NCBI GenBank assembly: GCA_003818595.1 | Contig: RPQV01000025.1 | Coordinates: 1-14,998, forward strand | Length of the DNA stretch: 14,998 nt | Reading direction: 5' to 3' | DNA from: Calditrichota bacterium | Lineage (GTDB): Bacteria > Zhuqueibacterota > Zhuqueibacteria > Residuimicrobiales > Krinioviventaceae | Shown here: positions 7,875 to 14,844 of the stretch, one piece after another | Position numbering within the stretch: the stretch's first letter is position 1 | Layout: each line of letters opens with the position of its first letter | Position numbers and translations under genes: made by a program | Notes under the pieces: generated by a model | What the model saw: the letters and a program-made list of their open reading frames with translations, nothing else | What the model was told of the DNA's origin: nothing | The model's database searches: none

Positions 7875-7896
7875 ACAGTTTAAAGTGGAGAAGATT

Positions 7897-8274
7897 ATGG
7901 AAAAACAAAAACTAGACCACTATAAAAAAATAATTCTCGAAAAACGTTCGGATTTGGTGAGACAATTGAATCATCTGAAGGAGAGCGGACTCAACAATTC
8001 TGCACGTGAATCTTCGGGAGATCATTCCGCCTATTCCTATCACATGGCTGATCAGGGAACCGACACCATGGATCGCGAACAACAGTATATGTTCGCCTCC
8101 CGGGAGCAGAATTATCTTTATCACTTGGACCTGGCGCTCGAGAGGATCGAAAAGGGTGATTTCGGGATGTGCGTTAAATGCGGAAAAGAGATTGACGCCG
8201 AACGACTCGAAGCGGTACCTCATGTTCGAATGTGTGTAGAGTGCAAAGAACGAGAAGAAAGATTAAAAAGATAG
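7897..8274 (+). CDS. TraR/DksA family C4 zinc-finger protein
   Basis: A 125-residue protein with the DksA/TraR layout: an N-terminal coiled-coil (about 1-90) with an acidic loop (ADQGTDTMDREQ, about 49-60), the ALERIEKGDFGMC lead-in, and a four-cysteine zinc finger (CVKC, 17 intervening residues, CVEC). The RLEAVP segment inside the finger is a family hallmark. Such proteins enter the RNA polymerase secondary channel and tune rRNA and amino-acid promoters, usually with ppGpp; some small homologues have other roles. I chose ATG 7897 because GGAGAAG lies just upstream; an in-frame GTG at 7885 overlaps that site. The gene ends one base before lspA (TAG, T, ATG), so they are almost certainly co-translated. 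This pairing with lspA and ileS is common in FCB genomes. Confidence 0.93.
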   Translation: MEKQKLDHYKKIILEKRSDLVRQLNHLKESGLNNSARESSGDHSAYSYHMADQGTDTMDREQQYMFASREQNYLYHLDLALERIEKGDFGMCVKCGKEIDAERLEAVPHVRMCVECKEREERLKR

Positions 8275-8275
8275 T

Positions 8276-8824
8276 ATGAAACCATTAAAAATTTTCGGCG
8301 TCACCGTCGTCGCGATTATTCTTGATCAGATCAGCAAGGTTTTCATTCATAATTCAATGCAGTTGTATCAATCATTTCCTGTATGGGGAAATTTTTTCCG
8401 GATCACCTACATTGAAAACTCGGGAATGGCTTTCGGCATTAAACTCGGACAAAATGCCTTTTTCACCGTGTTTGCGGTCATTGCTAGTCTGGCGATCATG
8501 GCCTATCTTTATAAGATGAAAGGTGAGCGATTCATTGCCCGTTTTTCCATGGCGTTGATTCTGGGAGGAGCGATAGGAAACTTGTGGGATCGAATCACGC
8601 GTGGTTCTGTGGTCGATTTTCTTGATTTTGAATTTTTTGATGTCAACATTCCCGCATTTAAGCTTCTGTTCCTCAACTTCCCGGGTTATACATTGGACCG
8701 ATGGCCGGTTTTTAACGTTGCGGACATTGCCATCACTGTAGGCATGCTGTTGTTGGTAGCGTTTGTCATGTTTGAGAAAGAACAGCCGGCGCCGCAAAAG
8801 ATGGATGCCGAAATGATTCATTGA
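8276..8824 (+). CDS. lspA: Lipoprotein signal peptidase (signal peptidase II)
   Basis: A 182-residue inner-membrane aspartyl protease that removes the signal peptide from diacylglyceryl-modified prolipoproteins. Conserved blocks are ILDQISK (15-21), ENSGMAFG (47-54, the NxGxAFG motif), LGGAIGNLWDR (96-106), GSVVDFLD (110-117, catalytic Asp114) and FNVADIAITVG (146-156, catalytic Asp150). Four hydrophobic helices are evident, near 5-23, 62-80, 88-103 and 148-166. The 36-residue spacing between the two catalytic aspartates is longer than the 19 in the Pseudomonas aeruginosa enzyme (Asp124/Asp143), adding a hydrophobic/aromatic insertion. It is last in the plus-strand operon and meets the convergent C25 protease gene 20 bp downstream. 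Confidence 0.96.
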   Translation: MKPLKIFGVTVVAIILDQISKVFIHNSMQLYQSFPVWGNFFRITYIENSGMAFGIKLGQNAFFTVFAVIASLAIMAYLYKMKGERFIARFSMALILGGAIGNLWDRITRGSVVDFLDFEFFDVNIPAFKLLFLNFPGYTLDRWPVFNVADIAITVGMLLLVAFVMFEKEQPAPQKMDAEMIH

Positions 8825-8847
8825 TCGAATCAGATTGCACCCGATCA
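8822..8847. other. Inverted repeat spanning the two convergent stop codons
   Basis: TGATCG (8822-8827, containing the lspA stop) and CGATCA (8842-8847, containing the reverse-strand stop of the C25 protease) are 6-bp inverted arms around 14 bp. The two messages overlap here, so it could act as a weak bidirectional end, but no T-tracts flank it. Confidence 0.25.
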
Positions 8848-11800
8848 GCGAGTGAGTATCAGTTTCTCCACCTTTTCAACGGTCATCGCATCTTCCTGTT
8901 GATAGGATTTGGCGGTGACTTTGTAAAGATAGACGCCGTTGGCGACCGGATCGCCATCCTGATCGAGTCCATCCCAGCTTTGGGGAAATATATTATAACC
9001 CACCCGCGAAGGCGTCTCATCAAACTTGCGGATCATCCGACCGCTTACCGTATAGATTTTTATACTGACTTGAGCATCCTGACTCAGCTCGTATCTAAAG
9101 GTGCACTCATCCGTCATGGGATTGGGAAACGTCAACAAGTTGCGAATTTCCAGCTGCGAGTCGTCAATGACGACAAAGCGGCTTTCGATGATTGATGAAT
9201 TATTGGAATTATCCCATGCTTTAACCTGCAGGGTGTGCTCGCCCAACGGAATGTCGATGATTGGGTAACGCAGAACACCCTGAGTGTAGCTGCCCTCATT
9301 ATAGGTGAAATAATCGGTCATATCCCGCGACGCCGAAAAATTCTCATCCAAAGTCAACAGAATTTGATGGCCAATATCTCCGGCTGTATTGACTCCGCTC
9401 GACGAATCAGAGATAATCAAGTGAAGCGTCGGCCGCGTTGACACATAGTCACCGGCAACAAACTGAGGGTCGCCAAAGTGGAGACTCATTTTCGGTCCGT
9501 TGTTGTCAATCAAATCGACGGCCGTTCCCCCGACGATCAAACCCTTTTCTGCGCCGGCGCCGGAACTATTGTCATTCCAAAAATAGAGGCTGATCCGACC
9601 GTCTATTCCTCCATAAGAAATATCTTTGGGCACAATAAATTGTACTTGAAACCTGCCCGCTTCAACCTTAACGATCCCCCTAAATATGGTGTTGCCCAAC
9701 GTGCGCAAAATAGAGCTGTTCACCCCTGACACGCTATAATAGCGATATTCTTTACGTGTATCGAGAACGCGTACCAGCAGCTTGCCGCTATAATCGAGCA
9801 ATGCTTGACCCTGATCCTCAATATGACCATTGATCTGCATACGGCTGAGGGCCTGGATGCTGTCGGGTGAGATATCATCGATGACCGCGCGGTATCGCGG
9901 AGCGCATAACCTCATCGCCGGGTCGCCGAAAAGAGCATATTTTTCATTATTCTTTCGATTACTCTGATTTTGCTTGGAGAGCAATATGGCATCGCCGATA
10001 CGCGCAGTCATTCCCGAAGTCGTGTAATCGCTAAAGATATTTTTATAAAGCAAATAATTAAACGAGGCATTCTCATCGGAAAAAGCCAAGCGGGCTGATG
10101 AAACCATGGCCACCGCGCCGCGACGGGGGACATTGAGAATATCTTCAGCAAAACTCTGCTGCTGAGGTTGATCCCAATAAGCAAATTCGCAGGTTGCCGC
10201 GATCCACAGCGCCATGCGGTTGCCGTTTTCAATTTTTTCAAAATCGCGCGTGCGCAGCAAAATCCGTTCATGCGCCCACAGTTCATCATTGCCATGACCG
10301 ATGTAATTAACGATCAACGATCCACGGTTGATCTGCTCGAGCAGATCCAGCGTCGCCGCAGGCTTTTCCCTGCCGGTGATACTGGCGGTCTTGACCGCCG
10401 GATAATTGATCATATAGATTTTTTTGACATTGAGCAGATCCGGGACATACCCTTCAGCCAACCGTTCGGCCTGGTCTGTATGGATGATTTCAGAATCCCC
10501 GTCAGAGGTGTATTCGTCATCAGCCACAATCGTCACCGTCTTGAGCCACTCTCCATATTCAGGCTCGGTTTCATAGGCTACAATTTTATCGATAATCGCC
10601 TTGGCCTCGTCAACCGTCTGCACGGTCAGTCGGCCGATCGCCATCTGCATCCCGGCATTTTCACCGCGCGTATAAGTATACCAATCATCGGTCGTGCGCG
10701 TATAGTTTTCACTGGTCCCCTCGGTTTCGTAGGGGACGATAAAGTTCGGGATTCTCTGATGCAGCAAATCTTTATAATCGTAATGGCCATCGCCGATCAG
10801 CAAAACATAGCGAGGCGAAATCCAATGATCCTGAGCCCAGGCAAGGAAATTACGTATCGCCGCCGGATCCGGAATTCCCCAGCCAAATTCTTTGATCACA
10901 TCCGAATAATTGACGATCTCGGTTTCCAGACGATCCTTTTGACTCCAATTCTCGCGCAGGCTCTCGAGTTGTAAGGCCTGCTGATAAAAATCATCATAGG
11001 TGATGATGATATAATCAGGAGTTATTTTTTTATTGCGCAGACCGGTGATCGGATCCCTGGTAATCCAGGATGCATCAACATCGCGCACACCATCGCCGGC
11101 AACGGCCAGATATCGTTTACTCACCACCGGATTTGTATAATCAGCAAAACTGACGCTGCCGTTCTGAATTTGGCGCGGTTGTACCTCCCGCATATCTGAA
11201 AAATCGGTCACATCGAAAATTCTCACATCATTGCGCGAAAAACCATTCAAATAATAAGCCGTCACCTCTGAACGCAGAGGAGCATTGAAAAATAACTGCC
11301 CTTGCGAAGCTTGAAACGCCCGTTGATATTCCAGTTCGATATAATTGACATACGAAAAAGCGGCATCAGACCCGGCATTGAAATTAAGGGTGATGGTATT
11401 ATTACCCTCGACGAGAACGCCTTCAGCACTTAATGCCACCTCATTTAACGGAAAACTCCACGAATAGCCGTTTTGGTTATGCTGACCGATTCGATTGCCA
11501 TTGGCGTACATGGTAAAATAGTGGGTTCCCGAAGTCAAGGAAGCCAGAGAGAATCGGAAAAAGGCTTTGGCCGAAGGCACGGCATCCGGAAGCTGAAAAG
11601 AGACAGAGTAGGTATTGTTGTTGCGAGTCAACTCCCGTCCCAGCCAGGTAATTCCTGATCGAAAGGGATTAAATTTTTCTTCTTCGATCCAGACCATGTC
11701 GCGAAAGGCGGGCTCAGGCGACAAGCCGGCAGTGTCTTGGGATTCGATCACAGGCACACGCTTGCCCCTTTGTTGGTTGTACGTCAGCCAGAATACGTTG

Positions 11801-12864
11801 TCATAACTGTAGGGATTAATATAATGTCGAAAGCGGTTTTGGCTGTCATCAAACGCAATCCCTTCGAGTGAGCGACCGTAAAAAAGAATATAATCCTGAT
11901 CATCGAAACGGCCGTCTTCACCGCCGACCACCACAATGGAATTCTCGATCAACGTGTCATTTTTCGCAACCAGGACATTCAGAGAGAGCTCTCGGCCGCC
12001 GTTATTATACAGCTGAAGGGATAGGGGATCAATCGAGGAAAGTTGATCATTGGAGCCCATGGCTTTTTTGAGTGTTGCACCGGTGATTTTGTAAATGCCT
12101 TCTTTGCCTCCGGCGCCGTTGCCGGAAATGACGATTTTATACCAGTTTTCTCCCTGAATAAACTGCCGATCGGACTTGAACAGACGTGGCGCTTGCTCTG
12201 CCAGTCGCCATTCCTTTGCCTGTTCGTAATTGATCAGCAAATTCTTATACAGCGTTTCCTCATCGGAGGATCGCGCCGGTAATTGAGCGCGTTTGACGTC
12301 GCCGCCGGTCAGATCAATTCGAATGACAAGACGATTGTATTTTTTGACCTGATGTTGAGCAGGTCGGTACAAGAGCGGGAAAATCGCAATTTTGACCACC
12401 TGTTGATTTCTAAAGCGATACGGCGCATCAATTCGGATCGGCGATTGAGGCAGCAGCTCCGGGTTCTGATATAATTCATCGTTCATCTCGTACTCAAGAC
12501 GGCTGCCGATTTCCGTCTGTATCATGCGGGGATTCGGCGCGGGCACGACGTTATCGATCAGTTCCTCATCCGCATCAACCAGCTGAGCTGAAACTTCCGC
12601 ACCTTCAGGAATACCAAGGACAACCGATTGATAGGGCAGACGGGGAGCACCGATTTCACCAAACGCCTCGGCATTGGTGAATGTGTAGAGCTGCAGACTC
12701 CCGGCAGCCGTGTCAATTTTTCGGGTTATCCATTCATCGACAGTCCATTGGATTGTCATATGGCGCGCATCCGACGAGATCAGGGTAATATGATTCGTCG
12801 TTCCCAGAAGATGGGAAAAAGCCGAAAGGAAAAAGAATATTAGGAAAGCGATCTTTGGCTGCAT
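8845..12864 (-). CDS. porU: C25 family cysteine protease, PorU-like type IX secretion sortase candidate
   Basis: A 1339-residue exported protein. Residues 1-22 form a signal peptide (MQPK then IAFLIFFFLSAFSHLLG). Residues about 25-230 resemble a gingipain-type propeptide, 230-600 are beta-rich, and about 615-985 are the C25 peptidase core (PDYIIITYDDF to FGDPAMRL). The catalytic pair is His857 in NYIGHGN and Cys892 in AATCEFAYWDQP. The TCEF form fits PorU, the T9SS sortase that cleaves cargo C-terminal signals, rather than classic gingipains. Two beta-rich regions follow, and residues about 1243-1339 are a T9SS/FlgD-like domain (FPNPMTDECTFRYELS, VSIKIYTVSGRMIR, DGDPVANGVYLYKV) ending in basic residues. 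P. gingivalis PorU also carries such a domain. A Shine-Dalgarno (AGGA) precedes the ATG, 12 bp after rseC. It could instead be a secreted C25 protease that is itself T9SS cargo. Confidence 0.82.
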   Translation of the reverse strand: MQPKIAFLIFFFLSAFSHLLGTTNHITLISSDARHMTIQWTVDEWITRKIDTAAGSLQLYTFTNAEAFGEIGAPRLPYQSVVLGIPEGAEVSAQLVDADEELIDNVVPAPNPRMIQTEIGSRLEYEMNDELYQNPELLPQSPIRIDAPYRFRNQQVVKIAIFPLLYRPAQHQVKKYNRLVIRIDLTGGDVKRAQLPARSSDEETLYKNLLINYEQAKEWRLAEQAPRLFKSDRQFIQGENWYKIVISGNGAGGKEGIYKITGATLKKAMGSNDQLSSIDPLSLQLYNNGGRELSLNVLVAKNDTLIENSIVVVGGEDGRFDDQDYILFYGRSLEGIAFDDSQNRFRHYINPYSYDNVFWLTYNQQRGKRVPVIESQDTAGLSPEPAFRDMVWIEEEKFNPFRSGITWLGRELTRNNNTYSVSFQLPDAVPSAKAFFRFSLASLTSGTHYFTMYANGNRIGQHNQNGYSWSFPLNEVALSAEGVLVEGNNTITLNFNAGSDAAFSYVNYIELEYQRAFQASQGQLFFNAPLRSEVTAYYLNGFSRNDVRIFDVTDFSDMREVQPRQIQNGSVSFADYTNPVVSKRYLAVAGDGVRDVDASWITRDPITGLRNKKITPDYIIITYDDFYQQALQLESLRENWSQKDRLETEIVNYSDVIKEFGWGIPDPAAIRNFLAWAQDHWISPRYVLLIGDGHYDYKDLLHQRIPNFIVPYETEGTSENYTRTTDDWYTYTRGENAGMQMAIGRLTVQTVDEAKAIIDKIVAYETEPEYGEWLKTVTIVADDEYTSDGDSEIIHTDQAERLAEGYVPDLLNVKKIYMINYPAVKTASITGREKPAATLDLLEQINRGSLIVNYIGHGNDELWAHERILLRTRDFEKIENGNRMALWIAATCEFAYWDQPQQQSFAEDILNVPRRGAVAMVSSARLAFSDENASFNYLLYKNIFSDYTTSGMTARIGDAILLSKQNQSNRKNNEKYALFGDPAMRLCAPRYRAVIDDISPDSIQALSRMQINGHIEDQGQALLDYSGKLLVRVLDTRKEYRYYSVSGVNSSILRTLGNTIFRGIVKVEAGRFQVQFIVPKDISYGGIDGRISLYFWNDNSSGAGAEKGLIVGGTAVDLIDNNGPKMSLHFGDPQFVAGDYVSTRPTLHLIISDSSSGVNTAGDIGHQILLTLDENFSASRDMTDYFTYNEGSYTQGVLRYPIIDIPLGEHTLQVKAWDNSNNSSIIESRFVVIDDSQLEIRNLLTFPNPMTDECTFRYELSQDAQVSIKIYTVSGRMIRKFDETPSRVGYNIFPQSWDGLDQDGDPVANGVYLYKVTAKSYQQEDAMTVEKVEKLILTR

Positions 12865-12876
12865 ACAGTGTCCTGA

Positions 12877-13293
12877 TTAACTGGTGGGGGGTAATATCTC
12901 AACGACCTCGACATCTTCGACGCCTTGACGCCGGCGGCGAACATCGGTGAGGCGTATGATGACAAATGATAAAATAACGGCCGTCAGCGAACCGATGATG
13001 CCCGCGCCTTGCGATGAGGACGAAAGCACTTCACTGCCTAATACATAGCCGATGATCAACATCAGCAGGGGGAAAATGAACACGATAAATGAATTTTTTA
13101 TGATCTTGGACGGCGCCACTTCAATGGCCACCATGTCTCCTGCCCGGGCCGAGGCACGATTATGGGCGATGACCTGCATACGGTTTTCTCCCAGCGATCG
13201 GCACACGGTGCAGCCGTTGCACTGCTCTCCGGCCGTGATGTTGACAACTGCCTGTGAACCGTCGACCGCGGCCACAATTCCAATTTCGCGCAT
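12877..13293 (-). CDS. rseC: RseC/MucC-like (SoxR-reducing system) membrane protein
   Basis: A 138-residue protein. The start is ATG 13293, set by GAGGAG at 13298-13303; the open frame continues upstream but without similarity to the family. The N-terminal part (MREIGIVAAVDGSQAVVNI) is the RseC-type beta domain, followed by a cysteine cluster CNGCTVC (25-31), the AGDMVAIEVAPSKIIKNSFIVFIFPLL segment typical of the family, two membrane helices (about 67-86 and 97-114), and a basic then acidic C-terminal tail. E. coli RseC works with Rsx/Rnf to keep SoxR reduced and modulates sigma-E through RseA/RseB; the Cys residues suggest redox or metal binding. No rnf gene is visible here. It lies 12 bp upstream of the PorU-like gene on the same strand. 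Confidence 0.86.
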   Translation of the reverse strand: MREIGIVAAVDGSQAVVNITAGEQCNGCTVCRSLGENRMQVIAHNRASARAGDMVAIEVAPSKIIKNSFIVFIFPLLMLIIGYVLGSEVLSSSSQGAGIIGSLTAVILSFVIIRLTDVRRRRQGVEDVEVVEILPPTS

Positions 13294-13466
13294 GTTACTC
13301 CTCAATAACAGTGTAATTTGAACAGCGGACCGATGGCCTTTGTTCCTGCCTTTTGGCCGGGAAATCCGTAGATCGGGACGAACAATTATCCAAATTACGC
13401 GCTGAAAGACTGAGTACGGCAACCAGGCGGATTCCTAACCGTTGATGAATCGATTCGACTGCGGGT
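13294..13466 (-). other. Gap between esterase and rseC
   Basis: These 173 bp separate two same-strand genes. I see no convincing terminator. A perfect 10-bp palindrome (GAATCGATTC, 13447-13456) lies just after the esterase stop. The rseC frame runs open back to 13422, but its only strong ribosome site is at 13298-13303. rseC may be read through from the esterase or have its own unrecognised promoter. Confidence 0.4.
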
Positions 13467-14339
13467 TTAGGATCGATGGAAACTGGCGCCAATGAACTTT
13501 AATCCTTCGGTGATCCCGCTTCGCCAATAGGGCCAGCTGTGATTTCCATCCCTGACGCGGAACTCGTGGGGAATCTGCCGCTGCTTCATAACTTTGTGCA
13601 GCGCCATGTTTCCATTGATGAGAAAATCATCATCGCCGCAATCAATGTAATAGCGCACCTTTTTCAGTTCTTCCACGGGACGATTTTTTGCCAAGTCCAG
13701 TGGATGATGATCGCGGAAGAAAACAGGCAAATCGCCGTTGACCAGCGGTCCGAAAATTGTGCTGAAAAATCCGTCATATTGCAGGCTGTCGCCGCTGCCG
13801 ATCAACTCCTCGTCCTCCCACACCGCGGCGCTGAACGCGGCACAGGCGACGAAAACATCAGGATAGCGCATCGAAAACATCAAGGAGCCGTAACCGCCCA
13901 TGGAAAGTCCCGAAATACCGCGAAATTCTTTCTCAGTACGCGTACGATAATTCGCATCAATAAACGGAATGAATTCTTTGATGAACATGTCTTCCCATCG
14001 ATCCACGCCGGAGTAATCATTGACATAAAATGTCACCTTGCCATCCGGCATGACGATGATCATCGGCGGGATTTCACCCGCTTCAATCCCCTGATCGGCG
14101 GACATTTGAACCTCTCCAAATTGTACCCATGCCCATTCTTTATCAGAATACCCGTGCAGCAAATAGACCACCGGATAACGCCGGGAGGAATTTTCATAAT
14201 CCGGCGGCAAATAAACACAGAATTTGACTTTGTCAGGCAGGATTTTGCTCTGCATCGCCAGCCCCTCGTGTGTTATGGATTGACTGAGCAAGGGTAAAGA
14301 GGCAACAAAAATTAAAACAATGACCATTTTTGCTTTCAT
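13467..14339 (-). CDS. Secreted alpha/beta-hydrolase esterase (esterase D/feruloyl-esterase type)
   Basis: A 290-residue protein of the putative-esterase family that includes S-formylglutathione hydrolase and feruloyl or acetylxylan esterases. Residues 1-20 are a signal peptide (MKAKMVIVLIFVASLPLLSQ). Next come the CVYLPPDYE strand (41-49), YPVVYLLHGY oxyanion region (55-64), MIIVMPDG (93-100), the nucleophile elbow GLSMGGYGSL with Ser146, YIDCGDDDF with likely acid Asp238, and DGNHSWPYW with His267, giving a plausible Ser-Asp-His triad. The substrate cannot be read from sequence. The start is ATG 14339, with GGAG 8 nt upstream; an in-frame ATG 14357 preceded by GAGG is also possible and only lengthens the leader by six residues. 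No T9SS-type C-terminal domain is present, so it probably stays in the periplasm or leaves by another route. Confidence 0.88.
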   Translation of the reverse strand: MKAKMVIVLIFVASLPLLSQSITHEGLAMQSKILPDKVKFCVYLPPDYENSSRRYPVVYLLHGYSDKEWAWVQFGEVQMSADQGIEAGEIPPMIIVMPDGKVTFYVNDYSGVDRWEDMFIKEFIPFIDANYRTRTEKEFRGISGLSMGGYGSLMFSMRYPDVFVACAAFSAAVWEDEELIGSGDSLQYDGFFSTIFGPLVNGDLPVFFRDHHPLDLAKNRPVEELKKVRYYIDCGDDDFLINGNMALHKVMKQRQIPHEFRVRDGNHSWPYWRSGITEGLKFIGASFHRS

Positions 14340-14377
14340 CGTGTGAACTCCATACATTATGACCTCAAATGATACAG

Positions 14378-14395
14378 TTACAAGCGATCTTGCAT
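14378..14395 (-). CDS. Possible five-codon leader ORF upstream of the esterase
   Basis: On the minus strand, AAAGGAG (14406-14412) is followed 10 nt later by ATG and a five-residue frame, MQDRL, then TAA, 38 nt before the esterase start at 14339. The Shine-Dalgarno is the strongest near this gene yet no long frame uses it. This may be a regulatory leader peptide or chance; nothing in the peptide shows what it would sense. Confidence 0.2.
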   Translation of the reverse strand: MQDRL

Positions 14396-14738
14396 TGACG
14401 ATACACTCCTTTGATTTAATAAAGAAGAGATTGTCATGCGTAACTGCAAGTACCGATATAAAGAATATTTTGATTAAAATTTCAGAGTTTATCAAGTCAG
14501 TTTGACGCTGAAAATAGTATTTGCCAGTATATATTATTGAATATTAGCAATATTTGGCATAAAATCCAAATTGAAAAGCCGGACAACAAAGACGGTCCGA
14601 TCGCCTCTTGCACTATTGGCATATAATTTGGATACATTGACCAATCATTAAGAGCAAATCTCTCGACGACGAAATACGCAGTTGACAGGGCTTGTTTTAA
14701 TATCGTCATTTATTCGGCTCTGTCTGAGAGAATGCAAA

Positions 14739-14758
14739 ATATTGAGATGGGTCAATAT
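14739..14758. promoter_or_regulatory. Dyad site ATATTGA-N6-TCAATAT
   Basis: Perfect 7-bp inverted arms with a 6-bp spacer, centred at 14748.5, about 96 bp upstream of the ATG at 14845. The geometry suits a dimeric helix-turn-helix regulator; as RNA it would be a weak AT stem. Function is inferred only from symmetry. Confidence 0.4.
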
Positions 14759-14774
14759 CTCACGAATAACTCAG

Positions 14775-14808
14775 TGCCAAGTCAAGGTATGCATGCCTTG
14801 ATGTGGCG
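14775..14808. promoter_or_regulatory. Long imperfect palindrome, candidate operator or leader hairpin
   Basis: The 18-bp core CAAGGTATGCATGCCTTG (14783-14800) is palindromic except for one G/T pair. Symmetry continues outward with TCAAGG/CCTTGA and, past one mismatch, GCCA (14776-14779) matching TGGC (14804-14807). It ends 36 bp before the ATG at 14845. The uninterrupted symmetric centre favours a protein-binding operator over an RNA hairpin. Confidence 0.5.
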
Positions 14809-14844
14809 AAAATTACGACCATAAATTTGCAGCAGGAGTTCAAC

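Larger units (their letters stand above)
14340..14844. other. Divergent intergenic region between esterase and secreted protein
   Basis: About 505 bp with no convincing gene. It is AT-rich around 14440-14570, includes an AATATT-rich patch bounded by TGCCA (14522-14526) and TGGCA (14555-14559), a perfect TATAAT at 14622-14627 and a perfect TTGACA at 14682-14687. Neither hexamer has a good partner at 16-18 bp, so I do not call a promoter. Two dyads lie near the right-hand gene and are listed separately. Confidence 0.6.

Noticed and set aside
10168..10974. 268-codon plus-strand frame inside the C25 protease gene
   Set aside because: It runs antisense to the C25 catalytic core, including the His and Cys motifs; it has no ribosome site or family features.
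13294..13422. N-terminal extension of RseC by 43 residues
   Set aside because: The extension is basic and unlike the family, and the internal ATG 13293 has an excellent GAGGAG just upstream.
13539..14297. 252-codon plus-strand frame
   Set aside because: Antisense shadow of the esterase, which has an intact Ser-Asp-His triad and signal peptide.
14579..14600. CGGAC/GTCCG inverted repeat as a terminator
   Set aside because: Only a 5-bp stem with a 10-nt loop, no T-tract on either strand, and no gene ends nearby.
14497..14709. 70-codon minus-strand frame in the intergenic region
   Set aside because: No Shine-Dalgarno, odd Trp/Tyr/Asn-rich composition, no recognisable motif, and it lies in AT-rich DNA overlapping probable regulatory sites.
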